Shown one piece after another: positions 20,545 to 31,559 of a stretch of 64,000 bases of DNA. The stretch is from Amanita rubescens (lineage: Eukaryota; Basidiomycota; Agaricomycetes; Agaricales; Amanitaceae). The notes beneath the pieces were generated by a model, which was not told where the DNA came from, did not search any database, and saw nothing but the letters and a program-made list of their open reading frames with translations. Where the stretch lies: contig WION01000251.1 of NCBI GenBank assembly GCA_015039365.1, positions 1-64,000 on the forward strand, given 5' to 3'. The translations under genes and the position numbers were made by a program. Positions within the stretch are counted from its first letter, which is position 1. Each line of letters begins with the position of its first letter.

Positions 20545-21078
20545 ATGTTCAGAATACTCCGAGTCGAACCACAGGTAAGTTTCGTTTACCTCGCATTAAA
20601 CTTCGAATTGCATTCTTCCCACTGTATGAAACGCACACTCACTCGTTACCCAGGGTAACTTTCGTAAAACCGGAACTCCACCTGTCTGGCTCGAATCTGG
20701 TCAATACACCTTTACCAAAGCCGTACGTCCCATCGTTGCTGTTATGCTGTTGTCACCATAGCCTAACCTTTGGACCTTTCTGCTCTTTCGATTTTCTCAC
20801 CAAAAAACCAGAACAAATCCAAATCCCTCGAAACAGATGGATTCAACGCAGTATCCCGAGGTCGTCCGGTTCGTACTTTCCATTCTCCCCGGACAATCTC
20901 GGTCGTCTGACATTCGGGGTTTGATTTGGAATGACAGGCGGACATGCTCGACGACGATAATGTGGCGTGGAGCAAGCCAATCAAGCCGAAGAAGCCAAAG
21001 CAGGAAGTTAGGGCGAACCGGAAACGGTATGCCTTCCTGAGGTGGAGATGGGCGGGAACAAAGACAAACAGCGTTTGA
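20545..21078 (+). CDS. Small basic hypothetical protein (98 aa)
   Basis: Four exons, 20545-20574, 20654-20722, 20812-20868 and 20938-21078, are all in phase 0. The protein starts MFRILRVEPQ and continues NFRKTGTPPVWLESGQYTFT. The middle is acidic (ADMLDDDNVAWSKP), then Lys/Arg-rich (IKPKKPKQEVRANRKRYAFL), ending RWRWAGTKTNSV. Small size, several introns and a basic C-terminus suggest a conserved housekeeping protein, perhaps ribosomal or nucleic-acid associated, but I do not recognise it. All donors are GT and all acceptors CAG. The CT-rich tract just before the ATG supports this start. Confidence 0.6.
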
Positions 21079-21243
21079 TTAACAAATTTGTATTTTTAAC
21101 TTCCTTTTTTCTTCTTCTATGGTGTCGAATGTGTGTACTTATAACTAGACCCGGGTTGCGCGTGCCCTCTAAATGTAGTTTACAAAAATGGTAGTCGCAT
21201 ATTGACTTGCCCTAAATTATTTTGTGAACGCGTGACTCACCTG

Positions 21244-21906
21244 ATGCACGGTATCTTCATGCCTCCGGACAGATTCAAGTTGAACTTGGAATCATACGCT
21301 TACAAACCGCTCGGTTCAGAACGCACATTGAAGACAAATGCTGTTATTCAAGAAGAGTGCGATCCTGTACTGCTATGGGCGAGAGGCGTAAAAGGAAACG
21401 ACGTTTATTACCCCCGCAGTGCAGACGAGCGCGCCAGTTTCAAACTGAAGAACGGAAAAGTGCGCTCATAATTTCCCAGTTTATCGAATGATATAGATTG
21501 ACCAAACTACGACCAGCGCATCCCGCAGCATCATTGGGACGTATATGATCATATCCTCGCCATCCCCGCCGGGAAAGTAACAACGTACAAAGAAGTATCA
21601 CTCGCCGTGGGCGGGTCTCCTCGTTCAGGTACGTCACATCCTTAACACATTCCATGTAACACGTTCGGACTCTTACTAAAACCAGTCGGCAACGCATTGA
21701 GAAATAACCCGTTCATCCCGTACATCCCATGTCACCGGGTTATCGCTTCAGACCTGACACTCGGCGGGTACTTTGGCGAGCAAGGCAAGCACCACAAAAC
21801 CGGTACTCGATATCACCAGAAAATAGGGATTTTGGAGATGGAGGGCGTCGCATTTACGGAGAACGGGAGACTGGCTTGTCCCACAGATGCCATGTGGAAG
21901 GTGTAG
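21244..21906 (+). CDS. MGT1: Methylated-DNA--protein-cysteine methyltransferase (O6-alkylguanine-DNA alkyltransferase)
   Basis: Exons 21244-21459, 21517-21628 and 21686-21906 give 182 aa. The protein repairs O6-alkylguanine by moving the alkyl group to its own active-site cysteine. The catalytic PCHRV motif is present (IPCHRVIASDLTLGGYFGE), preceded by the helix-turn-helix region AIPAGKVTTYKEVSLAVGGS, the pivot PRSVGNALRNNPFIPY, and a closing KIGILEMEGV. The N-terminal exon (DPVLLWARGVKGNDVYYPRS, FKLKNGK) is like other fungal members. The length fits the single-domain enzyme. Intron 1 (58 nt, GTGCGC...GACCAG with an ATTGACC branch-like site) is the join that keeps the family frame. The start is either 21244 or the Met at 21259. 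Confidence 0.85.
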
Positions 21907-22177
21907 TGCGTGGAAAATTACTTCTCACGGTGTATCGTAGTGACGTCACGCGGTGAATCTCTGAATTTGCCAAAATTGGACAACCACGTTCTCGGGGCAC
22001 GCGACCGGCGCGAAGCTGCCTTTTATGTCTAGCCTGCCTTGGACAATACAAAAGGCGTAAGCGCAATGTCCGTGCTAGAACTCATCTTGACCTTGTACTG
22101 AGCCTGTGCTGAATTTTCTATGACCTCCGACCGTCAAGAACAGAACACAATGCCGTTTCCTTACGACCCGAATGTGA

Positions 22178-24438
22178 ATGAGGGGATTTCTATGCCTCCG
22201 CTTGAGACCGAGACCAATATTGGACCGTCTGGTGAGTCCGCTTATACTCCATGACTCACTTGATTTAAATCGCTCCACAGGATTCGTACTCAACGTATCA
22301 CTTCCGAGTCCGCGTAAGTCATCCTTTCTCCTTGACGCAAATAGTCTTATTGTGAAATAGAGGCAGAAGAACCACCTTTACGATATCTGGGTTCCCTGGG
22401 AAGATCAGGCGCACTTGCCAGATCTCTCTCCCGCAACACCAGACCAGCTCTCCAGTCGCGAAGGCTCGGAATCTTTGAGTTCCCTGGCCATTAGCGGGGT
22501 AGAGCTTCGAGATTTACACAATCGTGATTCCGGGGAGACCAGCGGGCACAAGAGTCCGGAACAGCATCACACGCCAGATCTCGCGTTGAACACCAACTCT
22601 TCTTCCAAGGAAACCGCTCAGCAACGTGTATCCTTTGACAGCCCACCGTCTCCTGTAGCTCAAGATAAAAGAGGTACCGTCAACGTCCGTTCCCCGAAAG
22701 CACCTTCTCGTCAGATCAGAAAGAGCGATCCGCCGATTCCTTCTTCACCAATTTCACGCGCTTTGGGGTACATCGACCGACAGAAGAACTCTCCGAAGCG
22801 TCATGTGCGGGTGGGCTCGCAATCGGCTTCTCAACCTAGCTCGCGGGCGACGTCTCCTCTGAGGATTCTGCAACAATGGTCTTCGGGTTTTTATCGACAA
22901 CGGGGACCAGTTGAGGAGCCATTTGTCCTGGTCAATCCATATGCAGCTAGATCGCGGTCCAAATCCAAGCGTAGAACTCCTAAGCTATGTCGTACTTGCT
23001 TGACGAAACAACAACAGCAGGAACAACAGGAAACACAAGCGAGCGGAGGGGGCATGCACTCCACGTCCGCAATTATTGACGCGAAAAGTATCACGTCTTC
23101 CAATTTGCCATACGGCTGTACCCACATCGTTCCCTTCTCCACAATCTTCAAAGCGACGGATTCAGTTCGCTTCTTCGTGACAGACACCCTCCCACGTCAA
23201 TTCTACCTCAATTTCCTCCTTTGTCTCCCTGCACTGTACTTCTCCCGCGTCGCAAGGATATTCGAAGACGCGGAAGTGAGCAAACCCGATATTCAAAGGA
23301 TGGTCGAAACTGGAGGTGCCGACGATACAGGATTCTTTTCTCTGCCGTCGAGTGCGGAAGGAGCGCATATGGGATTTGGGGCCCGGGCTGAGAATCCTAG
23401 GGGACCGTCTATGTCGCCAGGAGCGGCGTCGGGGGTTATGTTATCCTCCCAAATTGGAGTTGCGCCTGCGTCGGCTCCGATCCACCATCACCAGCACCAT
23501 CATCATCAGCCCTTACCCTGTCCGGAAGATTGGGCGCCACCTCTTGTCTCGCCTGCGTTGATGCGGTTCAAGGCGTCGTGGGAGACTTTTATTGACTCAC
23601 TAATGAGGGAATGGAAGACGTTGAACCTAGTTTCAGCCTTGTTACTCTCGTAAGTGCTTCTATTTCGCACATTGACCCGCTCCAACTCGCATCAGTGCCA
23701 TCATGTCGCTGTTTCAAGCAAGCGACGCCTCTTCGGACCCTGTTATACGAAACGCAGCTTTCTTATCGCTCATTTGCGCCTTGATGAGCCTATGCTATGG
23801 ATGCATGTATATTATCCGATTCGGAACGATGAGAAGCATGTATAGAGCATCGATTTGGGCCGAAGTGAGCCTCGCGAACCTCTGAATAGTGCAGATACTG
23901 ACTCACTAATGTTTAGGAAGCACAGAAAATGAAGACTGCGCTTCTATGGAACGTATGGGTATTCCTGGCGATGCCCGCCGTATGGATGGCGTGGTCTATG
24001 ATTTGGTTCATCGTTGCTATCTTGTCATTTGTATGGAGAACGGGAGCGGTCAATGATCCTCAACTGTCTGCCCCGCTTAGCGTTCAAGTGTCGCTGATCC
24101 CCCGGATTGGCATCACGGCGACTTTCGTCCTTGGGTTGGTGTATTTCGTCTTGATCATACGGACACTACAGAGGTTCGGATCGATGCACGGAAGGACGGG
24201 ATGGGGAAATAGTGGTAATGCTGGTGTCGGAAAGGCCAATTACGATGCTGCAGAACGTGGACAGGTGCGTACCTCCGGTAGCGGAGGTGCTGTGTTGGAG
24301 ACAGAAAGAAGGGGCAGGGAGAGACAGAGACGTTCTGATTCTGGGTCAGATAGAGGACGAGGGAGGAAGGAGGAGAAAGTGGCTGGGCTTGGGCTTACGA
24401 ACCTGGAACGTCCAGAGCCATCGGATTTAGAGAAGTGA
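22178..24438 (+). CDS. Multi-span membrane protein with disordered N-terminal region
   Basis: The well-supported exons are 22361-23649, 23696-23864 and 23917-24438. In phase they give RQKNHLYDIWVPWEDQAHLP, a long Ser/Pro/Arg-rich region, and then membrane segments near FYLNFLLCLPALYFSRVA, TLNLVSALLLSAIMSLF, AAFLSLICALMSLCYGCMYI, LWNVWVFLAMPAVWMAWSMI and ITATFVLGLVYFVLIIRTL. A charged Arg-rich tail follows. The 5' end is uncertain. Exon 22281-22313 (YHFRVR end) fits in phase 0, which points to the ATG at 22178. The more protein-like N-terminus starting at 22120 (MTSDRQEQNTMPFPYD) is one nucleotide out of phase with it. Family not named; found widely in mushrooms as a hypothetical membrane protein, from memory only. 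Confidence 0.6.
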
Positions 24439-25002
24439 GAATCATTCATTTCCATTATCGGTCTGTTTTGTGTATCATTGGGATGGAGACAGACAAATTA
24501 TCACGATATTGTATCATACATATATTACATCTGTAGGTCATATTTATTACAGCATAAGGGAAGCTAATATGAAAGAATTCGGACTGGACCAGGTTCCACG
24601 TTGCCAAATGGGGAAGTCATCGAAATACGTACGACTGGACCTGAGAGCCTGGGGTCAGTCTGCCTCGTGATACTAGTCCCATGCGCTCTTGACCAGACGC
24701 CGCATCGACACGCACTTGTTTCGCTCTGCCCGCTCTCAAGTTTTGATCAACTTACGCATCACCTTAATCTCAGGTTGTCCCACGGTCACCTGACGCACCG
24801 TTATCTCTTGATCACAACTCGCAAATGCCCTCCAATACACCTCATATACTGGTAGCCACTGCCTGCTAATCCCAGGCTCAGACACATCATCCATTGCCTC
24901 TGTTTTGATTCTGGTACATACCCAGCCATCATTGCAAGTCTGGTGTGTGTTTCCTCCCCCACAATCAAACAATCTGATCTTGATCCTTGCACAACATCAG
25001 TC
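24439..25002 (+). promoter_or_regulatory. Upstream region of GTPase gene 1, shared with gene 3
   Basis: No gene is supportable. Two blocks are shared with the upstream region of GTPase gene 3 at a similar distance from the ATG: CTGGGGTCAGT...GCCTCGYG (near 24651-24670 and 52825-52845), and TGTCCCACGGTCACCTGACS followed by CACCGT (24776-24802 and 52955-52980). Conservation between the copies, while neighbouring bases differ, suggests promoter elements or recent duplication of the promoter. Confidence 0.55.
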
Positions 25003-28000
25003 ATGGCAGCTACCCCTGGTGCACCTTCTTTGAGTACTAATCTACATCACTCAGCACTGCTAATCCTTGACTGAAACATAGTATCAGATGCAGATGAGAC
25101 ACATGTTCAAATGCTCAGGGAACACTATCTATGCCCACACTTTCGCATCCTTGTCATTGGGAGGGCTAATGCAGGCAAGACAACCATACTTGAGAAGGTT
25201 TGTGGTGTAGAAAAGGGAACAAAGCCTATCATATATGACAAGGATGGTGAGTTACTCTGAGTTTTATGCTTCCTTTCACTGCTGAGTTTCTTGCAGGTAA
25301 TGAGCTTGAACAGTCTGTGATCCATTTGATGCCATCACTTGAAGTGAGCCAGATAATAATCCATGGATGTACCCATTCACATGAAATGATAACAGAGGGG
25401 CCTGCATGATATTGGGCATCAAATTACATACCCTGGAAGTAACTTTATCTTCCATGACTCTCAGGGTTTTGAATCTGGTTCAACTGAGGAATTGGAAATT
25501 GCTTGGAAGTTCATTGAAAAGAAGTCTGCAGAAACTGAGCTGAAAAACCAGCTGCATGCAATTTGGTATCTTGCTTTATCCCTGTACAGCACTGGTTGAC
25601 CTGGCTTCCCCTAGGTACTGTATACCCATGGACAGCCCTCGTCCAATTCTACCTGTGGAACTTGAATTCTTCAATAAAGGGACAGGGAGAGGTAAGTCCT
25701 AACAAATTCATATCTCATCTTTTAATTTGGAGAGATTGTTTACCCTTAATTTTAATTGGCTGGCCAACTTGCCACAAAATCTACTAGTACTGACTAGTAA
25801 ATATCTCCTTTACAGTTCCATTGGTGGTTGTATTCACTAAATTTGATGGTCAAATAGCCACTGAATATGTCAACTTGACTGATGCAGAGGATGAAGATAA
25901 GTGGGAGAGAGCCAGGGAAATTGCTGAAGTTACTTTTCAGAAAGTTTATCTTCCTAAAGTTTTGGATGCCAAATATCCTCCCAAGGTATATGTGCGATTG
26001 GAGGGTGAGAATGATGAGGATTTCTTCCTAAAAATGGGATTGATTTGCTTCATAGACATGGATTTAACAGAGAAGAATTGTGCTGAATTAACTCAGAAAA
26101 CTGCTGATGCAATAAATGATGACAGCATACATCAGCTGTTTGTTTCAACACAGATGAATAATCTTGACCTTTGTGTTAAATCTGCACTTCAGTGAGGGTT
26201 ACATTCAAAATGTCACTTATTGAACATTGACATTGTTTAGACATGTTCTGAAACATAAACATTGGACATGGGATGATGTCATTCTCATAGTCTTTTCCAA
26301 ATTTCCACATTTCTGGGTATGTATTTTCATCAAACTGCAGATTAGTGTAGGAAACTTCAAATGACAATAGGTGGACAGGGAGGTAGGTGGCCTTCATATG
26401 GAATCATAAATACTGCAACAAGTTCATCAGGAGGTAAGTAACATTCCAATGCCTTCATATGAAAACAAGATTAGTCATGCTTCAGATGGCAAATAAACAA
26501 CTGAGTGAAACAAAGGTTACTTGTCACCATATTCTCACTGGCAGGGCCCATCTGATGTTATGATATTGGCAATAATCAGTGGGTGAGTGACATTGAACTA
26601 GCAGAGATCTGATATGGATTGTCTCATGACAACAGTTTGTGAGTACTAATGTATCCTTTGTGATCTGAATTCTTGGCCCATAATTTACAGGCAGTGAGTG
26701 ACATGACTCAATTTTGATGTTTGGTAAATGATCCCATGATGATCATATAACAAATAGCAAGTGAGTTAAGCTATCATTGTAAGCAGACTTGATAATCCAG
26801 TCTCTTGTCGACAGGGAGTGAGTAATACAACAATGCTTCACAGCACATCTGACCTGCTTAAAAAAGAAAGTAAGCAACATTGATGTTTGTGTGGTTGATT
26901 AGACATAATTCAATGAACAACAGAAAGTTGGTGACATACTATTATCTGAGAGAGAGAGAGAGTCTCAACAAATTTCCTTGCATTAATCACAGGAAGCAAG
27001 TGACATTTCCTTTGTCCATACTTATAAACACCATCTTGTTAACAGACAGTAAATATTTCTCCTTTTCAAAGCCTCTTCACAAACTATTGCAAAAAAAATA
27101 GGATGTATGTGATTCTTTATGAGAAGTGAATTCACCTTGTGAAAAACTATGGCAAAAGAGAGTCAGTAGGATTCTTCTCTTTTTCCCAACTGATGGTGCC
27201 AATTCCATTCTAAAAGGAAGTGAGTGATTCTGGCCATTTTGCTAAGGAAGCTTTGAGCACATTCTTTTGTCCTACAGATTGTGAGTTTTACTGCAAATAT
27301 TGTGAAGAGCTGGGAAACTACACCTTTTTCTTTTCTATGACCAACAGCAAGTGAGTCCAGACACTGCACAGTTTGTGAAAGGCAGTCTCATCAGATCTAT
27401 TCTCAACAGCGAGTGAGTGACATTGTACATTCTATGAAAGGCTCTCTCTCTCTCACATCTTTTCCTATGACCCAACAGGGAGTGAGTGACATCTTGTGAA
27501 AGGTGGTCTCATCACATATTACCTGTGAACAACAGCAAGTGAGTGACATTGCGCATTTTGTGAAAGGCAGTCTTATTACATCTGTCCCTATGAACATTGA
27601 ACAGGGAGTGAGGCATATTGCATGTTTTGTGAAACCCATATGGATCACATTCATTACATCTTTCCTATGACCAACAGCAAGTAAGTGACATTGCACATTG
27701 TGAAAGGCAGCCTCATCACATATTTTCCCATGATCAGCAGGGAGTGAGTGACATTTCACTTCTTGTGAACAGCAGTCTCATCATATCTTTTCAAACAACC
27801 AATGGCAGCGAGTGAGCAACATTGCACATTTTGTGAAAGGCAGTTTCACCACATCTACTATTCCTATGAATTGAACAGCTTGTGATTATTGTACATTGTG
27901 TGAAAGGCAATCTCACCAAATCTTTCCCTATGACCAACAGCTTGTGAGTAGCATTGCACATTTTGTGAACACAGTTTCATCACATCTTTTCCTATGAACA

Positions 28001-30697
28001 ACAGCTTGTGAGTGACATTGCACATTTGTAAAAGGCAGTCTCATTACATCTTTTCCTGTAATCAACAGCAAGTTAGTGACATCACACATTTTGTGAGAGG
28101 AAGACTCATCAGACTTTTCCTATGACTAACAGCGAGTGAGTGGCACTGCACATTCTCTGAAAGGCACCATTCATTAGATCTTTTCCTATGACCAACAGGG
28201 AGTGAGTAACATTGCATGTTTTGTGAAAGGCAGTCTCATTACATCTTTTTCTACATATGACTGAACAACAGCTTGTGAGTGACATTGCACATTTTGTGAA
28301 AGACAGTCTAATTACATCTTCTCCTATGATCAATAGCTTGTAAGTGACATTGCACATTGTGAAAGGCAGCCTCATCACATCTTTTCTATGACCAAAAGCG
28401 AGTGAGTGACATTGTACATGCCTTGAAAGGCATTCTCATCACATCTTTTCCTATGACTGACAGCAAGTGAGTGATACTACATATTTTGCAAAAGGCAGTT
28501 TCATAACATCTTTCCTTATGACCAACAGCAAGTGAGCAACATTGCACATTTTGTGAAAGGCAGGCCTATCATATATTTTCCTATGACCAACAGCTTGTAG
28601 GTGACATTGCATGTTTGTAAAAGGCAGTCTCATGACTTCTTGTGATATGACCAACAGTCTGTGGGTGACATTGCACATTTTGTGAAAAGGCACTCTCATC
28701 ACATCTTTTGTATGACCAACAGCTTGTGAGGCATTGCACATTTTGTGAAATGTGGACTCATGACATTTTTATTATGATCAACAGGAAGTGAGCATCATTG
28801 CACATTTTGTGGCAGACAGACTCATCACACTTTTCTCATGACCAACTCAGCAAGTGAGCCACATTGCATATTTTGTGAAAGGCAATGATGAGATCTTTTC
28901 CTATGACCAACAGCATGTGAGCAACATTACACATTTTGTAAAAAGCAGTCTCTCAAGATCTTTTCCTATGAACTACAGGGAGTGAGTGACATTGTACATT
29001 TTCTGAAGGAGTCAATCTTTTCCTATGAGGCTATGACCAACAGCGAGTGAGTGGCTGCAAACTTTTGTGAAAGGCAATCAAGTCATTACATTCCTATCAT
29101 CTATCATCAACAGCTTGTGAGTTACATTGCACATTCTGTGAATGGCAGTCCCATTGCATCTTTTCCTTTGACCAACAGCGAGTGAGTGACAGTGCACCTT
29201 TTGGGAAAGGCTCACTGCATCTTTTCCCATGACCAACAGAGAGTGAGTGACATTGCACATTTTGTGAAAGGCAACCTTACCACATCTTTCCTATGGCCAA
29301 TAGCTTGTAAGTGACACTCCACATTTTGTGAAAGGCACTCTCATCATATCTTTTCCTATGACCAACAGGGAGTGAGTAACAATGCACATTCCATGAAAGA
29401 CAGTCCCATTACTTCTCCTATGACCAACAGCTTGTGAGTAACATTGCACATTTTGTGAAAGGCAGTCTCATCAGACCTTTTCCTATGACCAACAGCGAGT
29501 GGGTGATGTTGCACATTTTGTGAAAGGCAGTCTCATCGCATCACTTTTCCTATCACAAATAGTCTGTGAGTGACATTGCACATTTATTACATCTTCTTAT
29601 ATGACCAACAGCTTGTGAGTAACATTGAACATTTTATGAACAGCAGTCTCATCACATCTTTTCCTATGACCAACAGCAAGTGAGTGACATGCACATTTTG
29701 TGAAAGGCAGTTTCATCACATTATTTCCAACCACCAACAGGGAGTGAGTGACATTACACCTTTTTAAAGGCACTATCATCAGATCTTTTCCTACAACTAA
29801 CAGGTGGTGAGTGGCATTGCACATTTTGTGAATGGCAGTCTCATCCCATATTTTCTTATGACTAACAGTCTGTGAGTGACACTGCACATGTTATGAATAG
29901 TGGTCTTATCAGGTCTTTCCCTATGGCCAACAGCAAGTGAGTGACATCAAGCATTTTGTGAAAGGCAGTTTCATCAGATATTTTCCCTTTGACAAACAGC
30001 TTGTGAGTGATACCACAAATTCCCTGAGCCGAATCCCCACCATATGTACCCCAATTCATGAATGTTTGATATATCAGAGAGTGAGTACCTTGGCATATCT
30101 TTTCCATGTCCTCCTTTTACATCATTATCATCCTAGTTTGTAAGATTTCACTTCAGCTGCTCATTCATCTCACTTAAATCACTTTTTTTTTTTTTTTTTT
30201 TTTGATTTCCAGGTGAGTGATGCTGTTTATGTGGTTTTGATTTTCCCATCAGTTTGCATTCTAGTGTGTAGGTCTGGTGATGCATTGGAGGTTTTACTCT
30301 ATCTGATAACTAGCATGAACTTTTCTCCATGTTTGGAGACAAGCAAAGGAACTTTGCAATCCAGGTATTGTTCTTTTTTTGGGGGTGTAGTACACAACTG
30401 ATTCCATTCCAACAAGCCTATTGATTGCCAGGTCTTAATTTGTAAATTACTCCCTTTCATTTAATGTATTTATGCTTAAACTTTCAAGCAATGATTATCA
30501 TAGCCAAGCTATCCTTTTGGATCAGTGGACCATTTCTGCCATCAGTCACAGAAGCCTTCAATCAATACAAGCAAAAAGGCTATGTTCAGAAACTGAAGAA
30601 TGACATTACTTCTGACTTTATGCACTCTGGTCATCAAGAGTTGATCACACTGCTCTACAGGCAAGTGACTCACATTGATGGTAGGTACTTCATCTAG
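25003..30697 (+). CDS. GTPase gene 1 with a single-codon microexon array (intact)
   Basis: Conventional exons are 25003-25033, 25082-25246, 25297-25343, 25396-25565, 25615-25691, 25816-26191 and 26241-26316. They encode a P-loop GTPase domain with G1 GRANAGKTT, G3 HDSQGF and G4 TKFD, then LFVSTQMNNLDLCVKSALQ and VIFSKFPHFW-type residues. About 57 exons of 3 nt follow (26431-30080), all phase 0. Then come exons 30314-30364 (ELFSMFGDKQ), 30417-30441 (25 nt) and 30489-30697 (AKLSFW ... KGYVQKLKNDITSDF ... THIDG), ending in TAG. With every microexon included the product would be about 465 aa. The G domain resembles the large AIG1/septin-like GTPase family expanded in mushroom genomes, whose role is not established. 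I see no frameshift or stop in any exon. Confidence 0.75.
26431..30080 (+). repeat. Microexon array of GTPase gene 1: about 57 exons of 3 nt
   Basis: Each unit is an intron of about 50-66 nt plus one codon, AG|NNN|GTRAGT. Early, diverged units have codons TGG (26580), TTT (26636), GCA (26691), CAA (26758), GGA (26815), AAA (26867), AAA (26924), GAA (26993, GC donor), ACA (27046), GAT (27102), AGA (27159), GAA (27217) and ATT (27278). From about 27350 the units become similar to each other (GTGAGTGACATTGCACATTT ... CCTATGACCAACAG), and the codons are mostly CTT, CGA, GGA and CAA, with some TCT, AGA, GAA, CAT and GTG. I found no TAA, TAG or TGA codon in hand counting. The DNA is thus also a minisatellite-like tandem repeat of about 62-66 bp. 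Confidence 0.85.
30183..30218 (+). other. Zero-length exon / candidate recursive splice site in gene 1
   Basis: After a run of more than 20 T, the sequence TTTCCAG is directly followed by GTGAGT (junction 30212/30213). An acceptor fused to a donor is the hallmark of recursive splicing. The same AG|GT junction occurs at the same place, between the last microexon and the ELFSMFG-type exon, in genes 2 (near 32154), 3 (60945/60946) and 4 (near 63014). Confidence 0.55.
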
Positions 30698-31559
30698 TCA
30701 TGCACTACTTATAAACAATTTATTGCAGGGTGAAACACCCAGCATGATATTCAGGTGATTTATTGGCTACTTCTCTTTGCATTGACCTCATATTAATTTT
30801 TACCTACATACATAGATCACTTCTCATATGCCTTCCCTTGGCTACATGTATTCATGCATCAGTCTCAAAAAATCTTTGTAATGTAAACATACATACATAC
30901 ATATGGTTATGGATGTGAGTAAAAGGTGTCCATAGAATGGTAGCTACATAATGAAATACAGTATGAGCCATTATTGGCAATCACAGAAGCTCACAATAGG
31001 TGATGGCACTCCAATTTGTGCTGTATCTCTTGCATTAAGTCAAAGTGACAGGAGGAAGAGACATTCTGGAAGTAGAAAGTTTCTGGATGTATGCCTATGA
31101 TCTGGACCTCCAGTGCATGCAAAGGTTTCATGATAGAGATGAAATGGTTGTGACTGCCATATACAATCATATGCTTATATCTCATGCATTGTAACACCAA
31201 AGGAATAATAGTTTGACAGGATGACTTGTGCAGCAGTGGTACATACATATATACTACAGAAAATGAAGGACATCTGGATTACCTGTGTATAAGTTTATAG
31301 TGTAACTTTTGAACTTGAAATACATTGAATATATCAGCATAATTGGAGTTTACATTTCAATTTAAACAGTTAGTTACTTGTACAAAAACATCTGTACCCA
31401 GATGGGACCCTCATAAGCAAAAATGGCCATAGATAAAATCAGCGTAAAACTGAAACAAAAGACATATTTAAGAAAAATGAAAGTGAGGGATAATGGCATA
31501 CAAGGGGAAGGCATAACTGAAATAAAATGGCATTAATGCTGTTAGAAAGTTGCTGCAAA
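30698..31559. other. Region between the tail-to-tail GTPase genes 1 and 2
   Basis: No gene. The first 60 bases (CAGGGTGAA..CACCCAGCAT and on) match the 3' flank of gene 3 at 61468-61510, so the duplication continues past the stop codons. A short TACA microsatellite is at about 30886-30904. The rest is AT-rich. Confidence 0.5.

Noticed and set aside
27163..29887. Antisense open frames with a recurring MCNVTHSLLVIGKDVM-like peptide
   Set aside because: They come from reading the intron repeats backwards. Unit length is not a multiple of three, frames break every few units, and the sense strand has a better explanation (introns plus microexons).
26431..30080. CRISPR array or simple satellite
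   Set aside because: Units of 62-66 bp with intron signals and no short constant repeat/spacer pattern; the genome is eukaryotic. A pure satellite does not explain codon conservation between paralogs or signal retention in gene 2.
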